Positions 32,084 to 40,884 of a DNA stretch of 64,000 bases are shown piece by piece. How positions within the stretch are numbered: position 1 is the first letter of the stretch; every line of letters begins with the position of its first letter. The notes under the pieces were generated by a model. It was not told the DNA's origin. It saw only the letters and a program-made list of their open reading frames with translations, and made no database searches. Source of the DNA: UBA1366 sp047602575 (GTDB lineage Bacteria > Bacillota > Clostridia > Oscillospirales > Ruminococcaceae); the NCBI GenBank assembly GCA_047602575.1, contig JASGGY010000003.1, forward strand, positions 1,116,001 to 1,180,000, in the 5' to 3' direction. The position numbers and the translations under genes are program-made.

Positions 32084-33664
32084 CTATTCTTCTTCTTTGA
32101 TCATCGAGCGGATGATCGCGGCGGCGAGATCCGGATTCTGCTTGGCAAAGCTCTTGACGTCGTCCTCCGTGCGCTTCTTGCCGCTGTTGGCTTCGCTCGC
32201 CTGCTCGCTGAGGGAGCGCCGTTTGGTTTCCTCGACCTTGATTTCCATGCTCTCCACCGCCGCGCGGCTGGCTTCGATGGTTTTGCGGATCTTCTTTTTC
32301 GACTTGCTGCTCATCAGCGTAATCGCCGTCACCATCAGCGCAATCAGCGCCGCAACCGCGCCGAAGATCACCCAGATGTACTTACGCAGCAGTTCTTCTC
32401 CCGATGCGCCGGAGTCCGTTCCCACAACGGTGGGATCGTCATCGTCCGCGACAACGGTGAGCTTTGAGCCGACGACGGTGATTTTATCCGCGTCCACGAT
32501 GTTGGTTGCGTTTTTCACCAGACTGCGGACTTCGTCCTGATCCGTGCTCGTGAAATCCTCGCTGCTTTTTACGACAATCGAAATCGACGCGTCTTTTAAT
32601 ACGCCCTGCGCCTTTTCAGTGTGGGTCAGTATGTAGCTGACGGCGTTTTCGGTTTCACGCTCGTAATAATCCGCGTCGGAAGCCGCGTCGCTGTCGTCCT
32701 GATACGACGGGATGTCGGTGTTGCTTTCCTCGCCGTTGACGCCCGATGCGCCGCTGTTGCTACCGTCCTTGTCATTGATGACGTGCTCGCTTTCCACCTG
32801 ACCGTCGGTATACTGCTTGACTTCCTCCTCGACCTTGTCATAATCAAGCGTCACGGAGGCGACCGCCACGACATTGTTCGTGCCGTATTTCACGGAGAGA
32901 ATGTTCTCGGCTGCTTCTTCCAGATTGTTCTTGAACAGCCGCTCATAGTTCTCGCGGCTGCCGGTGGTGTAATCGTCCGTGCCGCTGTCCTCTGTTCCGG
33001 AAAGCTCGCGTCCGGAGGTCGTGTCGATGACCGTCACGTCCGCAGGCTCCATCGCATCGGCGGAATACGCCACAAGGTTTTTTACCGCCTGTACATTCGC
33101 GGCGGTGAACCGGCTCGGGTCGCGCAGCGTCAGTGTCACGCTCGCCGACGGCTTTGATTCGTTTTCTTCCCAGACATAATCCGACTTCACCGGAATGTTC
33201 AGGCTGACCGCCGCATCGCGGATGTTGTCAATGCGCGTCAGGGTCTGCTGCAGACGCTCCTCCAGCTGAATCCGCACCACCTGCCACTTGTCCTCGTCGG
33301 TCATGGTGATGGATAAATTGTCAAAATAGGTCGAATATGACAGCGACGTTTTGGGATAACCAAGCTGGGCAAGCTCGAACACAAGCTCGTCCCACTGGCT
33401 TTCGGGCACGCTCAGCTGCCCGTCCTTGTATTTGGTATCCACGCCCTTGTCTTTTAATATGCCGTATACATCCGCCGTTTCCGAGCTGTCCATGCCCGGG
33501 AACAAGGCGACATAGGTTTCGCCGTTGTTGAGGAAAATCGAGATTGCCGCCGCCGCCGCGATCAGAACCGCAAGCGAAATGACAATCAACCGTTTCGCGC
33601 CCTTCCCGATTCCGTTCCAGAAGGCTTTCAGCTTCACGGGGATTCCCTTCACTCTTTCGTCCAT
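32084..33664 (-). CDS. fliF: Flagellar MS-ring protein FliF
   Basis: A 526-residue FliF with two membrane helices (about 24-44 and 432-455), the ring-building domains (GETYVALFPGMDSSETADVY, and RVALERQ-like QVVRIQLEERLQQTLTRIDN) and the FliG-binding C-terminal tail (DDVKSFAKQNPDLAAAIIRS, MIKEEE). The tail looks conserved, so FliF still seems able to hold a FliG, although no fliG follows. The MS ring is the base on which the export gate and rod assemble. Confidence 0.95.
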   Translation of the reverse strand: MDERVKGIPVKLKAFWNGIGKGAKRLIVISLAVLIAAAAAISIFLNNGETYVALFPGMDSSETADVYGILKDKGVDTKYKDGQLSVPESQWDELVFELAQLGYPKTSLSYSTYFDNLSITMTDEDKWQVVRIQLEERLQQTLTRIDNIRDAAVSLNIPVKSDYVWEENESKPSASVTLTLRDPSRFTAANVQAVKNLVAYSADAMEPADVTVIDTTSGRELSGTEDSGTDDYTTGSRENYERLFKNNLEEAAENILSVKYGTNNVVAVASVTLDYDKVEEEVKQYTDGQVESEHVINDKDGSNSGASGVNGEESNTDIPSYQDDSDAASDADYYERETENAVSYILTHTEKAQGVLKDASISIVVKSSEDFTSTDQDEVRSLVKNATNIVDADKITVVGSKLTVVADDDDPTVVGTDSGASGEELLRKYIWVIFGAVAALIALMVTAITLMSSKSKKKIRKTIEASRAAVESMEIKVEETKRRSLSEQASEANSGKKRTEDDVKSFAKQNPDLAAAIIRSMIKEEE

Positions 33665-33685
33665 ATTCTGTTCAACACAACCTTA

Positions 33686-33985
33686 TCAAATCTGCATCTG
33701 CATAATTTCTTTATAAGCGTTCACAGCCCGCGTGGTAATCTGTGTGGTAAGCTCCACGGCGGTCTGCGCCTTGGTTGCGTCGAGCATCACGCCCGTCAGG
33801 TCGTCCGTCTGCCCCGTGGCAAGGGCATAGGAGCTTTCGTTGGACGCGGTTTCAAGGTCGCGGACCTTCTGCACCGCCTCCGTCAGATAATCCGCAAAGG
33901 ATTCCGAACCCTGCGCGGCATTTGCCCGCGTGACTTTCGCGGCTTCCCCCGCCGCCTGAAGCGGCTGAATCGCTGAAATTGCCAT
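33686..33985 (-). CDS. fliE: Hook-basal body protein FliE
   Basis: A 99-residue FliE (SFADYLTEAVQKVRDLETAS, TDDLTGVMLDATKAQTAVEL, TTQITTRAVNAYKEIMQMQI), the adaptor between MS ring and rod. AAGGAG lies before the ATG. It is intact and of normal length, between flgC and fliF. Confidence 0.95.
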   Translation of the reverse strand: MAISAIQPLQAAGEAAKVTRANAAQGSESFADYLTEAVQKVRDLETASNESSYALATGQTDDLTGVMLDATKAQTAVELTTQITTRAVNAYKEIMQMQI

Positions 33986-34107
33986 GTGGTTGCTCCTTAT
34001 CCGCCGGTTCTCCGGCTGTTCCGATCACAGTCCGCGTTTCTCTGTCCCTGTTGCGCGTGACCGTTTGCTGCGTTGTGATCCCTCACAGGCGATGCGTTTC
34101 ATCGCGA

Positions 34108-34536
34108 TTAATTGCTCTTACCGATTTCAAGTCCCTTTGCCGCCATTGCCTTTGCGATGGACAAAGCGCTCATATTCGATTCGTAAATCCGTGTCGCTTC
34201 CAATAAATCCACCTGCTCCTCGGCGTTGTCCACGTTGGCTTTATAGACATAGCCGTCCTCGTCGGCAAGCGGGTTGTCCGGATCGTAAACCGGAGTCGGC
34301 TCTTCGTCGCTGCGCACGACCTCAGTCACGCGCACACCGCCGCCGGAAACCTGATTGAGCGTATCGTCAAAGCTCAGTCCGCGCTCCTCAAAAACAACCT
34401 GCTGGCGCTTGTATGCGTCCTCGGCGGTGGAGGCGACGTTGTTCTGGTTGGCGATGTTCTGTAAAATCACGTCGGTCTTGAACCGCTGCGCGGTCAGTGC
34501 CGAACCGGTGATGTTGAGTGAATTTAAAAATGCCAC
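34108..34536 (-). CDS. flgC: Flagellar basal-body rod protein FlgC
   Basis: A 142-residue rod protein: NITGSALTAQRFKTDVILQN with IANQNNVASTAEDAYKRQQV, GVRVTEVVRSDEEPTPVYDP, GYVYKANVDNAEEQVDLLEA, and C-terminal TRIYESNMSALSIAKAMAAK. The start is GTG with AAAGGAG seven bases upstream. Confidence 0.95.
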   Translation of the reverse strand: MAFLNSLNITGSALTAQRFKTDVILQNIANQNNVASTAEDAYKRQQVVFEERGLSFDDTLNQVSGGGVRVTEVVRSDEEPTPVYDPDNPLADEDGYVYKANVDNAEEQVDLLEATRIYESNMSALSIAKAMAAKGLEIGKSN

Positions 34537-34616
34537 GGCAATGCTCCTTTCGATACCTTCATTCTATCCTGTTTACATTGGGATGGATGTAACTTTATCA
34601 CACGTCCGGCAAGCGG

Positions 34617-34979
34617 TTATTTAAACTGTGACTGCGACACCACGTAGCGGAAGGTGGAAATGGCGGTGTTCATTTTCTGCACGATGTAAGCGGACTGGAT
34701 GTAGGAATCGTACAGCTCGAGCGATTCCTTGTCAGAATCAACGTTGTTGCCGTCCTCGTTGACGTAGGTACTGTCATCGGTGGTGACGGTTGTTTTAAAG
34801 GTATAGTGATTGTCCCCGTCGGTCATGTTGCCGTCAAGAACGCTGTCAAAGCTCAGCGTTTTCGCTTTGTAGTTCGGGGTGTCTTGGTTGGCGAGGTTCT
34901 GGGCGATGATCTGCTGCTTCTGGCTCAATGCGCCGAGGCTGCTTTCCATTGCCTTGAAATCGATGGAATCAAAGAGCAT
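34617..34979 (-). CDS. flgB: Flagellar basal-body rod protein FlgB
   Basis: A 120-residue FlgB (ALSQKQQIIAQNLANQDTPN with YKAKTLSFDSVLD; C-terminal SDKESLELYDSYIQSAYIVQ). First gene of the main flagellar operon. The ATG has AAAGGAG seven bases upstream; the frame continues upstream into the promoter, so longer versions are excluded. Confidence 0.94.
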   Translation of the reverse strand: MLFDSIDFKAMESSLGALSQKQQIIAQNLANQDTPNYKAKTLSFDSVLDGNMTDGDNHYTFKTTVTTDDSTYVNEDGNNVDSDKESLELYDSYIQSAYIVQKMNTAISTFRYVVSQSQFK

Positions 34980-35046
34980 AGCCCCACTCCTTTCCGTTTT
35001 ACGAAAAAACCGGCTGTCCGCAAATACGGACACTTCTATAAGATAC

Positions 35047-35075
35047 ATTATACAACAAGCATCGAAAAAAATCAA
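35047..35075 (-). promoter_or_regulatory. Sigma-A promoter of the flgB flagellar operon
   Basis: Minus-strand TTGATT (35070-35075), a 17-base spacer and TATAAT (35047-35052), about 70 bases before the flgB start. A small hairpin GTCCGTATTTGCGGAC lies in the leader. Confidence 0.88.
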
Positions 35076-35401
35076 CGCTTTTCGTGCTGATTTTACATGG
35101 TTAAATCTCCTTTTTTCGGCTGTTTTCTTAGAAAATCAAGTGTGTTCATAATAATTTTACATTTTCGCCACCCTCCGCCCTGCATCCTTTGGTGAAAATT
35201 CTGAAAATCTGGCGGTTATGTTGGGAAAAGCTCTTGACTTTTTCGGGAAATAATAATATACTGTTAAAGTGAATGACTTTGAGAGGATGGCGGCTTGAGG
35301 CGTGGGCAACAGTTCCGTATCATGCTCCGATGTGTTTGTTCAAAGAAATGAATTGAAACTTAGCGCGGCGGTGTCCGCGATAAAATTTAGGAGGCTTTCC
35401 A
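35076..35401. other. Divergent intergenic region flgB / secDF
   Basis: The space between the two divergent operons holds the flgB promoter on the minus strand and the secDF promoter on the plus strand. From 35269 to 35401 lies the secDF leader of about 130 bases, with a hairpin CGCGG-6-CCGCG (near 35365-35381) just before AGGAGG. I recognise no known riboswitch in it. Confidence 0.6.
35234..35262 (+). promoter_or_regulatory. Sigma-A promoter of secDF
   Basis: TTGACT (35234-35239), a 17-base spacer and TATACT (35257-35262). Confidence 0.87.
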
Positions 35402-37729
35402 GTGCGAAAAGTTAAAAAGAAGACGTTTTTTATCGCAATTTTCTTGATCGCAATTTTCACCTATCTCACCTTTTACGGCATCCATTCTCACTACGGAGAT
35501 ACCACGAAAACCTATATCAAAAGCACCGACGACATCCGTTGGGGCATTGATATTCAGGGCGGCGTGACGGCGACCTATGAGCCGGTTGCCGACAACATCG
35601 ACGATGTGACCGACGACGACATGGATGCGGCAAAGAACGTCATCCAGCAGCGTCTGCTCAACCTCAACATCGTGGACAGCGACGTGTATGTGGACTATAA
35701 GCAAAAGCGCGTTGTTGTCAGCTTCCCGTGGCAGGCGGGCGAAACGGATTTTGACCCGGAAGCTGCCGTTGCCGAGCTTGGCAACACCTATAAGCTGATA
35801 TTCCGTTACGGCGAAACTGCCGATGGAAAACAGATTCTCACCGGCGATCAGGTCGCAAAAGCGAAAGCGATCCAACAACAAAACAAAACTACCGGTAATC
35901 TGGAATGGGTTGTCAGCCTCGCTCTTAATGATGAAGCAACCACAGCATTCGCCGCAGCAACGACAGAGCTCGCTTCATCAGACGGTTATATCTCTATCTG
36001 GATGGATGATGACCGAATTTCCTACGCAAGCGTTGATGATCCTATCACCGGCGGCGAAGCGACGATTTCCGGCAACTTCTCTTATGCCAGCGCCGAGGAG
36101 CTTGCCAACCAGATCAACGCCGGTCAGCTGACCTACCCCCTCAACGCCACCAGCACCAACACCATCACCCCCACCCTCGGTTCGGGCGCAAAGTCTTCAA
36201 TGCTGCTTGCGGGTGTCATTGCGTTCTTCTGTGTGGCGGCTTATGTGTCGTTCATCTACCGCCTGCCGGGCATCATCGCAGCCCTCGCCCTCATCGGACA
36301 GGTTGCCGGCTCGGTTGCGGCGATTTCAGGCTTTTTCGGAAGTCTGCCGAGCTTTACGCTGACCATTCCGGGTATTGCGGGTATTATACTATCCATCGGT
36401 ATGGGCGTTGACGCAAACGTTATTACCACCGAGCGCATTAAAGAGGAGCTGCGCGCCGGAAAGACGCTCAACGGCGCAATTGAGCTTGGCTATAAGCGCG
36501 CGTGGAGTGCGGTGTTCGACGGCAACATCACGGTTATCATCGTGGCGGTCATCCTCATGGGCGCGTTCGGGCCGACCGACGGACTGTTCGCGGTTCTGCT
36601 CAAATGGGTGTTCTTCCCGTTCGGCGCTTCCACGGCGGGCACAATCTACTCGCTGGGTTATACGCTGCTCATCGGTATTTTCTTAAACTTCATCTTCGGC
36701 GTGTTCTTCTCCCGCATCATGCTCGCGTCGATTTCGCGCTTTAAGCCCTTCCGTAAAATCGGCATGTACTGCAAGATGGATTACACCCCGCCGAAAACCT
36801 TCAACATCGTCGGCAACAAGAAGAAATTCTTTGCGTTCTCCCTCTCCCTCTTGGCGCTGATCATCATCGGCACGGCGGCAGGCAAGCTCAACGTCGCCAT
36901 TGAGTTCAAGGGCGGTACGATGATTTCCTACACCTACGACGGCGACATCGACACCGACAAGGTGGAGGACGCCATCAAAACCGCAATCGGCGAGGATGCC
37001 ACCGTCACAAAGGGCGAAAGCATCACCACCGGCAGCGATCTGAAAAACATCAACCTCTCGTTCTCCTCGAAGGACGGTCTGACCGGAACAACCCAGCAGA
37101 AGCTCAAGGAATCCCTCATCGCGGCGTTCCCGGACAACAACCTCAAAACCCTCTCCTCCACCGACGTTTCCCCGCAAAACGGTAAGGAGTTCTTCCTCAA
37201 GAGCTTAGTCGCCGTGGGCTTTGCGGGACTGATGACAATCATATATATCGGCTTCCGCTTCCGGAAGATCGGCGGCTTCTCCGCCGGTGTCACATCAATC
37301 ATTGCGCTGCTGCACGACATCGTGCTGGTGTACGGAACGTTCCTTGTCTGCGGCTATGACATCAACGCAAACCTCATCGCGGTGCTGCTGACCGTACTCG
37401 GTTATTCGATCAACTCCACCATCATCATCTACGACCGCATCCGTGAGAACCGCAAAATCATGGGCCGCAAGGCGACCGTTACGGAGCTGGTTGACGTCAG
37501 CGTAACCCAGACGCTGGGACGCTCGATCAACACCACCGTCGCAACCGTTCTGGCAATGGCAATCGTCTGCGTTGTGTGCCTTGTCACCGGTGTATCGACG
37601 ATCATGAGCTTCGCGTTCCCGCTGATTGTGGGTATGATCACCGGCGTTTACTCCTCCAACTGCATCGCAACCTCCCTCTGGGTACTCTGGCAGAACCACA
37701 CCGCAAAGAAGCTTGCGGCAAAAAGATAA
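35402..37729 (+). CDS. secDF: Protein translocase SecD-SecF fusion
   Basis: A 775-residue fusion of SecD (about 1-450) and SecF (about 465-775), twelve membrane helices in all, with two periplasmic domains. SecD marks: IRWGIDIQGGVTATYEP, RLLNLNIVDSDVYV, and IPGIAGIILSIGMGVDANVI followed by ITTERIKEELRAGKTL. SecF marks: NVAIEFKGGTMISYTY, GFSAGVTSIIALLHDIVLVY and IYDRIRENRK. It uses the proton gradient to assist late steps of Sec export. The start is GTG with AGGAGG seven bases upstream. SecDF fusions are usual in Bacilli and many Clostridia. Confidence 0.95.
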   Translation: MRKVKKKTFFIAIFLIAIFTYLTFYGIHSHYGDTTKTYIKSTDDIRWGIDIQGGVTATYEPVADNIDDVTDDDMDAAKNVIQQRLLNLNIVDSDVYVDYKQKRVVVSFPWQAGETDFDPEAAVAELGNTYKLIFRYGETADGKQILTGDQVAKAKAIQQQNKTTGNLEWVVSLALNDEATTAFAAATTELASSDGYISIWMDDDRISYASVDDPITGGEATISGNFSYASAEELANQINAGQLTYPLNATSTNTITPTLGSGAKSSMLLAGVIAFFCVAAYVSFIYRLPGIIAALALIGQVAGSVAAISGFFGSLPSFTLTIPGIAGIILSIGMGVDANVITTERIKEELRAGKTLNGAIELGYKRAWSAVFDGNITVIIVAVILMGAFGPTDGLFAVLLKWVFFPFGASTAGTIYSLGYTLLIGIFLNFIFGVFFSRIMLASISRFKPFRKIGMYCKMDYTPPKTFNIVGNKKKFFAFSLSLLALIIIGTAAGKLNVAIEFKGGTMISYTYDGDIDTDKVEDAIKTAIGEDATVTKGESITTGSDLKNINLSFSSKDGLTGTTQQKLKESLIAAFPDNNLKTLSSTDVSPQNGKEFFLKSLVAVGFAGLMTIIYIGFRFRKIGGFSAGVTSIIALLHDIVLVYGTFLVCGYDINANLIAVLLTVLGYSINSTIIIYDRIRENRKIMGRKATVTELVDVSVTQTLGRSINTTVATVLAMAIVCVVCLVTGVSTIMSFAFPLIVGMITGVYSSNCIATSLWVLWQNHTAKKLAAKR

Positions 37730-37731
37730 AC

Positions 37732-37765
37732 AAAAAAATCCCTCGGGTTCAACCCGGGGGATTTT
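37732..37765 (+). terminator. secDF terminator
   Basis: AATCCCTCGGGTT-C-AACCCGGGGGATT stem directly after the secDF stop, with an A-run before and TTTT after. Confidence 0.85.
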
Positions 37766-37767
37766 AG

Positions 37768-37880
37768 ACTGTAGATAAACCCTAACCAAAGGGGGCGTTG
37801 CCCCCTCTGGACTCCCTCACCAAAGGAGCAAGTCCCTTTGGAATCCCATTGTTTTAGGGTTTATACTTTGATTTTCTTAG
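37768..37880 (-). repeat. Dispersed hairpin repeat, copy B (after secDF)
   Basis: Two hairpins: CCAAAGGGGGC-GTT-GCCCCCTCTGG (37786-37810) and an imperfect CCAAAGGAGCAAGTCCCTTTGG-type stem (37820-37841; shortened here to its ends CCAAAGG and CCTTTGG). The block GGTTTATACTTTGATTTT after them is the complement of the copy A flank. It lies after the secDF terminator and in the same orientation relative to the gene as the other copies. Confidence 0.75.
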
Positions 37881-37953
37881 CCAATTTGTGCTTTCGCTGC
37901 TGCTTTGCGATTTCATTCGGGCGTTTGAAAAACGAGTATCGGCTTTTTCTTCA

Positions 37954-37996
37954 GAAAAAAATCCCACGGGTTTAAAACCCATGGGATTTCTTTTGT
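37954..37996 (-). terminator. nrdR terminator
   Basis: ATCCCACGGGTTT (37961-37973) pairs with AAACCCATGGGAT (37975-37987); on the minus strand a T-run follows (A-run 37955-37960). It begins a few bases after the nrdR stop. Confidence 0.88.
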
Positions 37997-37999
37997 TAA

Positions 38000-38449
38000 T
38001 TAATGTCCGCGGTCCAGTTCGGAAATGATATTCACAAAACTTCTGACGTCACTGAAGTCTTTATAAACCGATGCGAACCGGACATAGGCGACGTGGTCAA
38101 GGTTTTTGAGCGCCGCTAAAACCTTGTCGCCGATTTCGCTGGTGGTGGTCTGCACAATCATTGCGTTTGCATAGGTATTCTCGATGTCGTCCACAATCGC
38201 CGTGAGCATCTCGATGCTGACCGGTCGTTTCTTCACGGCGCTTGTAATGCCCTTGATGAGCTTTTCGCGGTCGAACGGCTCAAAGCTGCCGTCCTTCTTG
38301 TAAACCATCAGCAGGGGCTTTTCGACAACCTCATACGTGGTAAATCGCTTGCCGCAGTTTGAACACTCGCGGCGTCTCCTCTTTTTCTCGTCGCTGGGAC
38401 GGGAATCTATCACTTTTGTATCTTCATAGCCGCAAAACGGGCATCTCAT
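38000..38449 (-). CDS. nrdR: Transcriptional repressor NrdR
   Basis: A 149-residue NrdR: N-terminal zinc ribbon (MRCPFCGYEDTKVIDSRP and CSNCGKRFTTYE) and an ATP-cone domain (PLLMVYKKDGSFEPFDREKL). It senses (d)ATP and represses ribonucleotide reductase genes. The ATG at the zinc ribbon start has AAAGGATGAT upstream; longer in-frame codons overlap its promoter. No nrd genes are in the window. Confidence 0.96.
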   Translation of the reverse strand: MRCPFCGYEDTKVIDSRPSDEKKRRRRECSNCGKRFTTYEVVEKPLLMVYKKDGSFEPFDREKLIKGITSAVKKRPVSIEMLTAIVDDIENTYANAMIVQTTTSEIGDKVLAALKNLDHVAYVRFASVYKDFSDVRSFVNIISELDRGH

Positions 38450-38487
38450 ACGGATCATCCTTTCGGCACAGCATTTTTCCTGTCCCC

Positions 38488-38516
38488 AGTATAACACAGG
38501 TTGGTGAAAAATGCAA
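38488..38516 (-). promoter_or_regulatory. Sigma-A promoter of nrdR
   Basis: Minus-strand TTGCAT (38511-38516), a 17-base spacer and TATACT (38488-38493), about 40 bases before the nrdR start. Confidence 0.8.
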
Positions 38517-38530
38517 GCGCCGCCGTCAGA

Positions 38531-38824
38531 TCAGCCATATTTTTCTGTAAGAAAGTCCTCCACAATATCGTTGAGGCTGATCGGCGTGATCATATACAGC
38601 CTGACGATTTCGTAAAGCTCCAGTGCGTAATCAATGTTTGGGGTAATGTCGTAGATCGCGACATTTTCTGTTTCACCGAACAGAGAGCATTCGATCCGGA
38701 TGCCGTATGTATTGCCTTCCTCGCTGTCAGTGTGGCAATTGTGCTGGATGAGTGAATACCGAAGCTTGCCGCCCGCCGCATCCTCCTGCTGTAGGGTTAC
38801 GCTGGTACTTTGGTTAAGTATCAT
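38531..38824 (-). CDS. DUF6514 family protein
   Basis: A 97-residue soluble protein: YGIRIECSLFGETENVAIYD, ITPNIDYALELYEIVRLYM, and the end TPISLNDIVEDFLTEKYG. This pattern is that of DUF6514, a small clostridial family of unknown function common in sporulating gut Firmicutes. It lies upstream of nrdR but that gene has its own promoter. The ATG has GGAAAAAG upstream, a moderate ribosome site. Confidence 0.75.
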   Translation of the reverse strand: MILNQSTSVTLQQEDAAGGKLRYSLIQHNCHTDSEEGNTYGIRIECSLFGETENVAIYDITPNIDYALELYEIVRLYMITPISLNDIVEDFLTEKYG

Positions 38825-39187
38825 CTTTTTCCGACCTTTCGCTCATATATGAAACACCAGCTCATGCGCACTTGCTGTTGTTTTTCGGTAATTCCGGCTG
38901 CGTTGCCGCCGAAAGCTCTGCCGCGGAAAACGTTTGCGCTTTGCCGCTTTAAACTTAACTCACTATCATTTATTATAATTGCCTGTGCGGAAAAAATAAA
39001 TAGCGGATTTGTTTTGTAATTCGACAAAATTTTATGCAGAGTTAACATCCATTTATCGGATTTTTATTGCATTCTGTACTAAATTGTCGGATTATGTTCA
39101 AAACTTGTTTAAAGTATTTTCGACAAATTCAGGAATTACATCTGATTTTTGTTTATTTATATACAGTTCCTGCATATTAAGGACACG
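38825..39187. other. AT-rich intergenic region
   Basis: The stretch is clearly more AT-rich than its neighbours (especially 38960-39180). It should hold the DUF6514 promoter; a minus-strand TATAAT near 38970 is the only candidate and its -35 is poor. I see no RNA gene or repeat. Confidence 0.5.
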
Positions 39188-39565
39188 TTAAATGATACTG
39201 TAAATATGCGGGAATTCATTTTCATAAATTGCGTCAAGCGCATTGAGAACCACGTCGCACTCGGCATAAAACTCCGCGCAGTCCGCCTCATACAGCGCGT
39301 GCAGGCGGGAAACGGAAATGGCGATTTGCTCGAGCTTGGAGGTCTGGATGAGGAAGTTGACACGCTTGTAATATTGCCTCCACTCGGTGCTGACCTCGTC
39401 GAGCGCGCACAGCGTCTGCTCCCTGTCGCCGGAGCGCGCATCCGAAACCGCTTGCTCGACCGCGCACTGAACCTCTGTGTTACAGTGCCTGAGCAGGACA
39501 ACGCCGCAGATTGACTGCGCGAGAATGACCGCAAGAATGCAGACGCAGAGAACAAGCCTTTTCAT
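39188..39565 (-). CDS. DUF4363 family membrane-anchored protein
   Basis: A 125-residue protein with an N-terminal membrane helix (about 5-25) and an extracytoplasmic helical domain (VEQAVSDARSGDREQTLCAL with STEWRQYYKRVNFLIQTSKL, and ISVSRLHALYEADCAEFYAE). This fits DUF4363, regularly encoded after YetF-like DUF421 proteins in spore-forming Clostridia. The start overlaps the DUF421 stop (ATGA), so the two are translationally coupled and probably form a complex. Confidence 0.85.
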   Translation of the reverse strand: MKRLVLCVCILAVILAQSICGVVLLRHCNTEVQCAVEQAVSDARSGDREQTLCALDEVSTEWRQYYKRVNFLIQTSKLEQIAISVSRLHALYEADCAEFYAECDVVLNALDAIYENEFPHIYSII

Positions 39566-40239
39566 TGATCCGTCTCCTTTTCGATGATGGTGTACTGCCC
39601 ATCCGCGGATGCGGTCATAATATAAACGTCCTGTTCGGCGAGCCTGCGGCTGGTGAGAATCTCATCAAGCCACGCGCCGGACATCCCCAGAAATTTCAGC
39701 GCCTTCGGAACAACCTTTCCGTCGTCGATGACAACCTGCGGCGGGTTTGTGCTATGATTCCGAAGCCCCAGATCGCCCTGCTTGGCGCTTTGGAACGGTT
39801 CTTTTTCCAGCACGCTGATTTTACCCGTGGTTTCCACAATCGCAAACTGCACAGTCGTCACGTCAAAGATGTTGAGCGCGCGCAGGGATTCCATCAGATC
39901 GTCGGCGGAATAGCGCAGATTTTTCAGCTCCTTCTGGTCGATCACACCGTCGGAGATGATGATTTTCGGGCTGCCCGACACGATCCTGCGCAGCTTTCTG
40001 GATCGCAGCGTGAGGGCGGACATGATTACATCAAGGCTCACCAGCGTTAAAATCGGCACGATTCCTGTCGTCACCGGCAGGTTGGTGTCCTCGATCGGCA
40101 GGGTGGCAATGTTTGAAACCAGAATCGTGATCACAAGCTCTGACGGCTGAAGCTCGCCGATCTGGCGCTTCCCCATCAGTCGCACGGAGAAGATGACAAG
40201 GATATACAGGATCAGCGCGCGGCAAAATACAATCAGCAT
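39562..40239 (-). CDS. DUF421 (YetF family) membrane protein
   Basis: A 225-residue YetF/YrbG-type protein: three N-terminal membrane helices (about 1-75) and two small cytoplasmic domains. Family marks are VIFSVRLMGKRQIGELQPSE, LVITILVSNIATLPIEDTN, RKLRRIVSGSPKIIISDG and ALKFLGMSGAWLDEILTSRR. In Bacillus, YetF-like and SpoVA-linked 2Duf proteins form spore-membrane assemblies that affect germination. Paired with DUF4363 this suggests a spore-membrane role, by inference. No clear promoter was found upstream. Confidence 0.88.
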   Translation of the reverse strand: MLIVFCRALILYILVIFSVRLMGKRQIGELQPSELVITILVSNIATLPIEDTNLPVTTGIVPILTLVSLDVIMSALTLRSRKLRRIVSGSPKIIISDGVIDQKELKNLRYSADDLMESLRALNIFDVTTVQFAIVETTGKISVLEKEPFQSAKQGDLGLRNHSTNPPQVVIDDGKVVPKALKFLGMSGAWLDEILTSRRLAEQDVYIMTASADGQYTIIEKETDQ

Positions 40240-40372
40240 CGCATAGCCGAAATCGGCTGCACCTCACTTTCCTGTTTTGTTTTTTCTGATTTATTTTCTC
40301 ACAGCAGCCCGTTTTTATTCCCCCGCGCAACACGATCCGGCACAAAGTACATAAAAAATACGGGATGTGTTC

Positions 40373-40401
40373 TTGCAAACTCTGTACATTTGTGCTATAA
40401 T
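40373..40401 (+). promoter_or_regulatory. Sigma-A promoter of Gls24-fakA
   Basis: TTGCAA (40373-40378), a 17-base spacer and TATAAT (40396-40401), about 80 bases before the first start codon. Confidence 0.83.
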
Positions 40402-40489
40402 AAATTGATACCCATGCGCCGGTGCGTTATTTTAAACGCATTCCGGCAGAAATTTGACCTTTGGTTTCTCAGAAAGGAGCGGTCAGATT

Positions 40490-40846
40490 ATGATCCGGAC
40501 AGAAAACCATCTCGGCTACATCACCTTTTCGCGCAAATACTTAAAAACACTGATCCGCCACACCGCGGAAGGCTGCTTCGGCGTCGCCGGCATGAACCCT
40601 TACGGCGCAAAGCAGGGCTTCGCACAGCGTTTTCTGCAGGGAGGAACGGACAACTCCGGCGTGCTGCTGCACTGTGCGGGAAAGAGAGAAAAACTTGTCA
40701 TTGACCTGCACATTTCCGTCACGATCGGCGTGAACATCGCGGTGATCTCCGACAGCATCGCGAACAAGGTCCGCTTTGCCGTTGAGGAGGAAGCGGGCGT
40801 GCCGGTGGAAAAGGTGAACGTCTTTGTGGACGGCATCAAGGCGTGA
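40490..40846 (+). CDS. Asp23/Gls24 family envelope protein
   Basis: A 118-residue Asp23/Gls24 protein (NHLGYITFSRKYLKTLIRHT, CFGVAGMNPYGAKQG, DLHISVTIGVNIAVISDSIA, KVRFAVEEEAGVPVEKVNVF). It stands before fakA, a linkage seen across Firmicutes (yloU-yloV). Asp23-type proteins lie under the membrane and affect envelope stress. AAAGGAG lies 11 bases before the ATG. Confidence 0.92.
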   Translation: MIRTENHLGYITFSRKYLKTLIRHTAEGCFGVAGMNPYGAKQGFAQRFLQGGTDNSGVLLHCAGKREKLVIDLHISVTIGVNIAVISDSIANKVRFAVEEEAGVPVEKVNVFVDGIKA

Positions 40847-40884
40847 CAATGCATTTTTACGGTAACATTTAAGGGGGAACTTTT

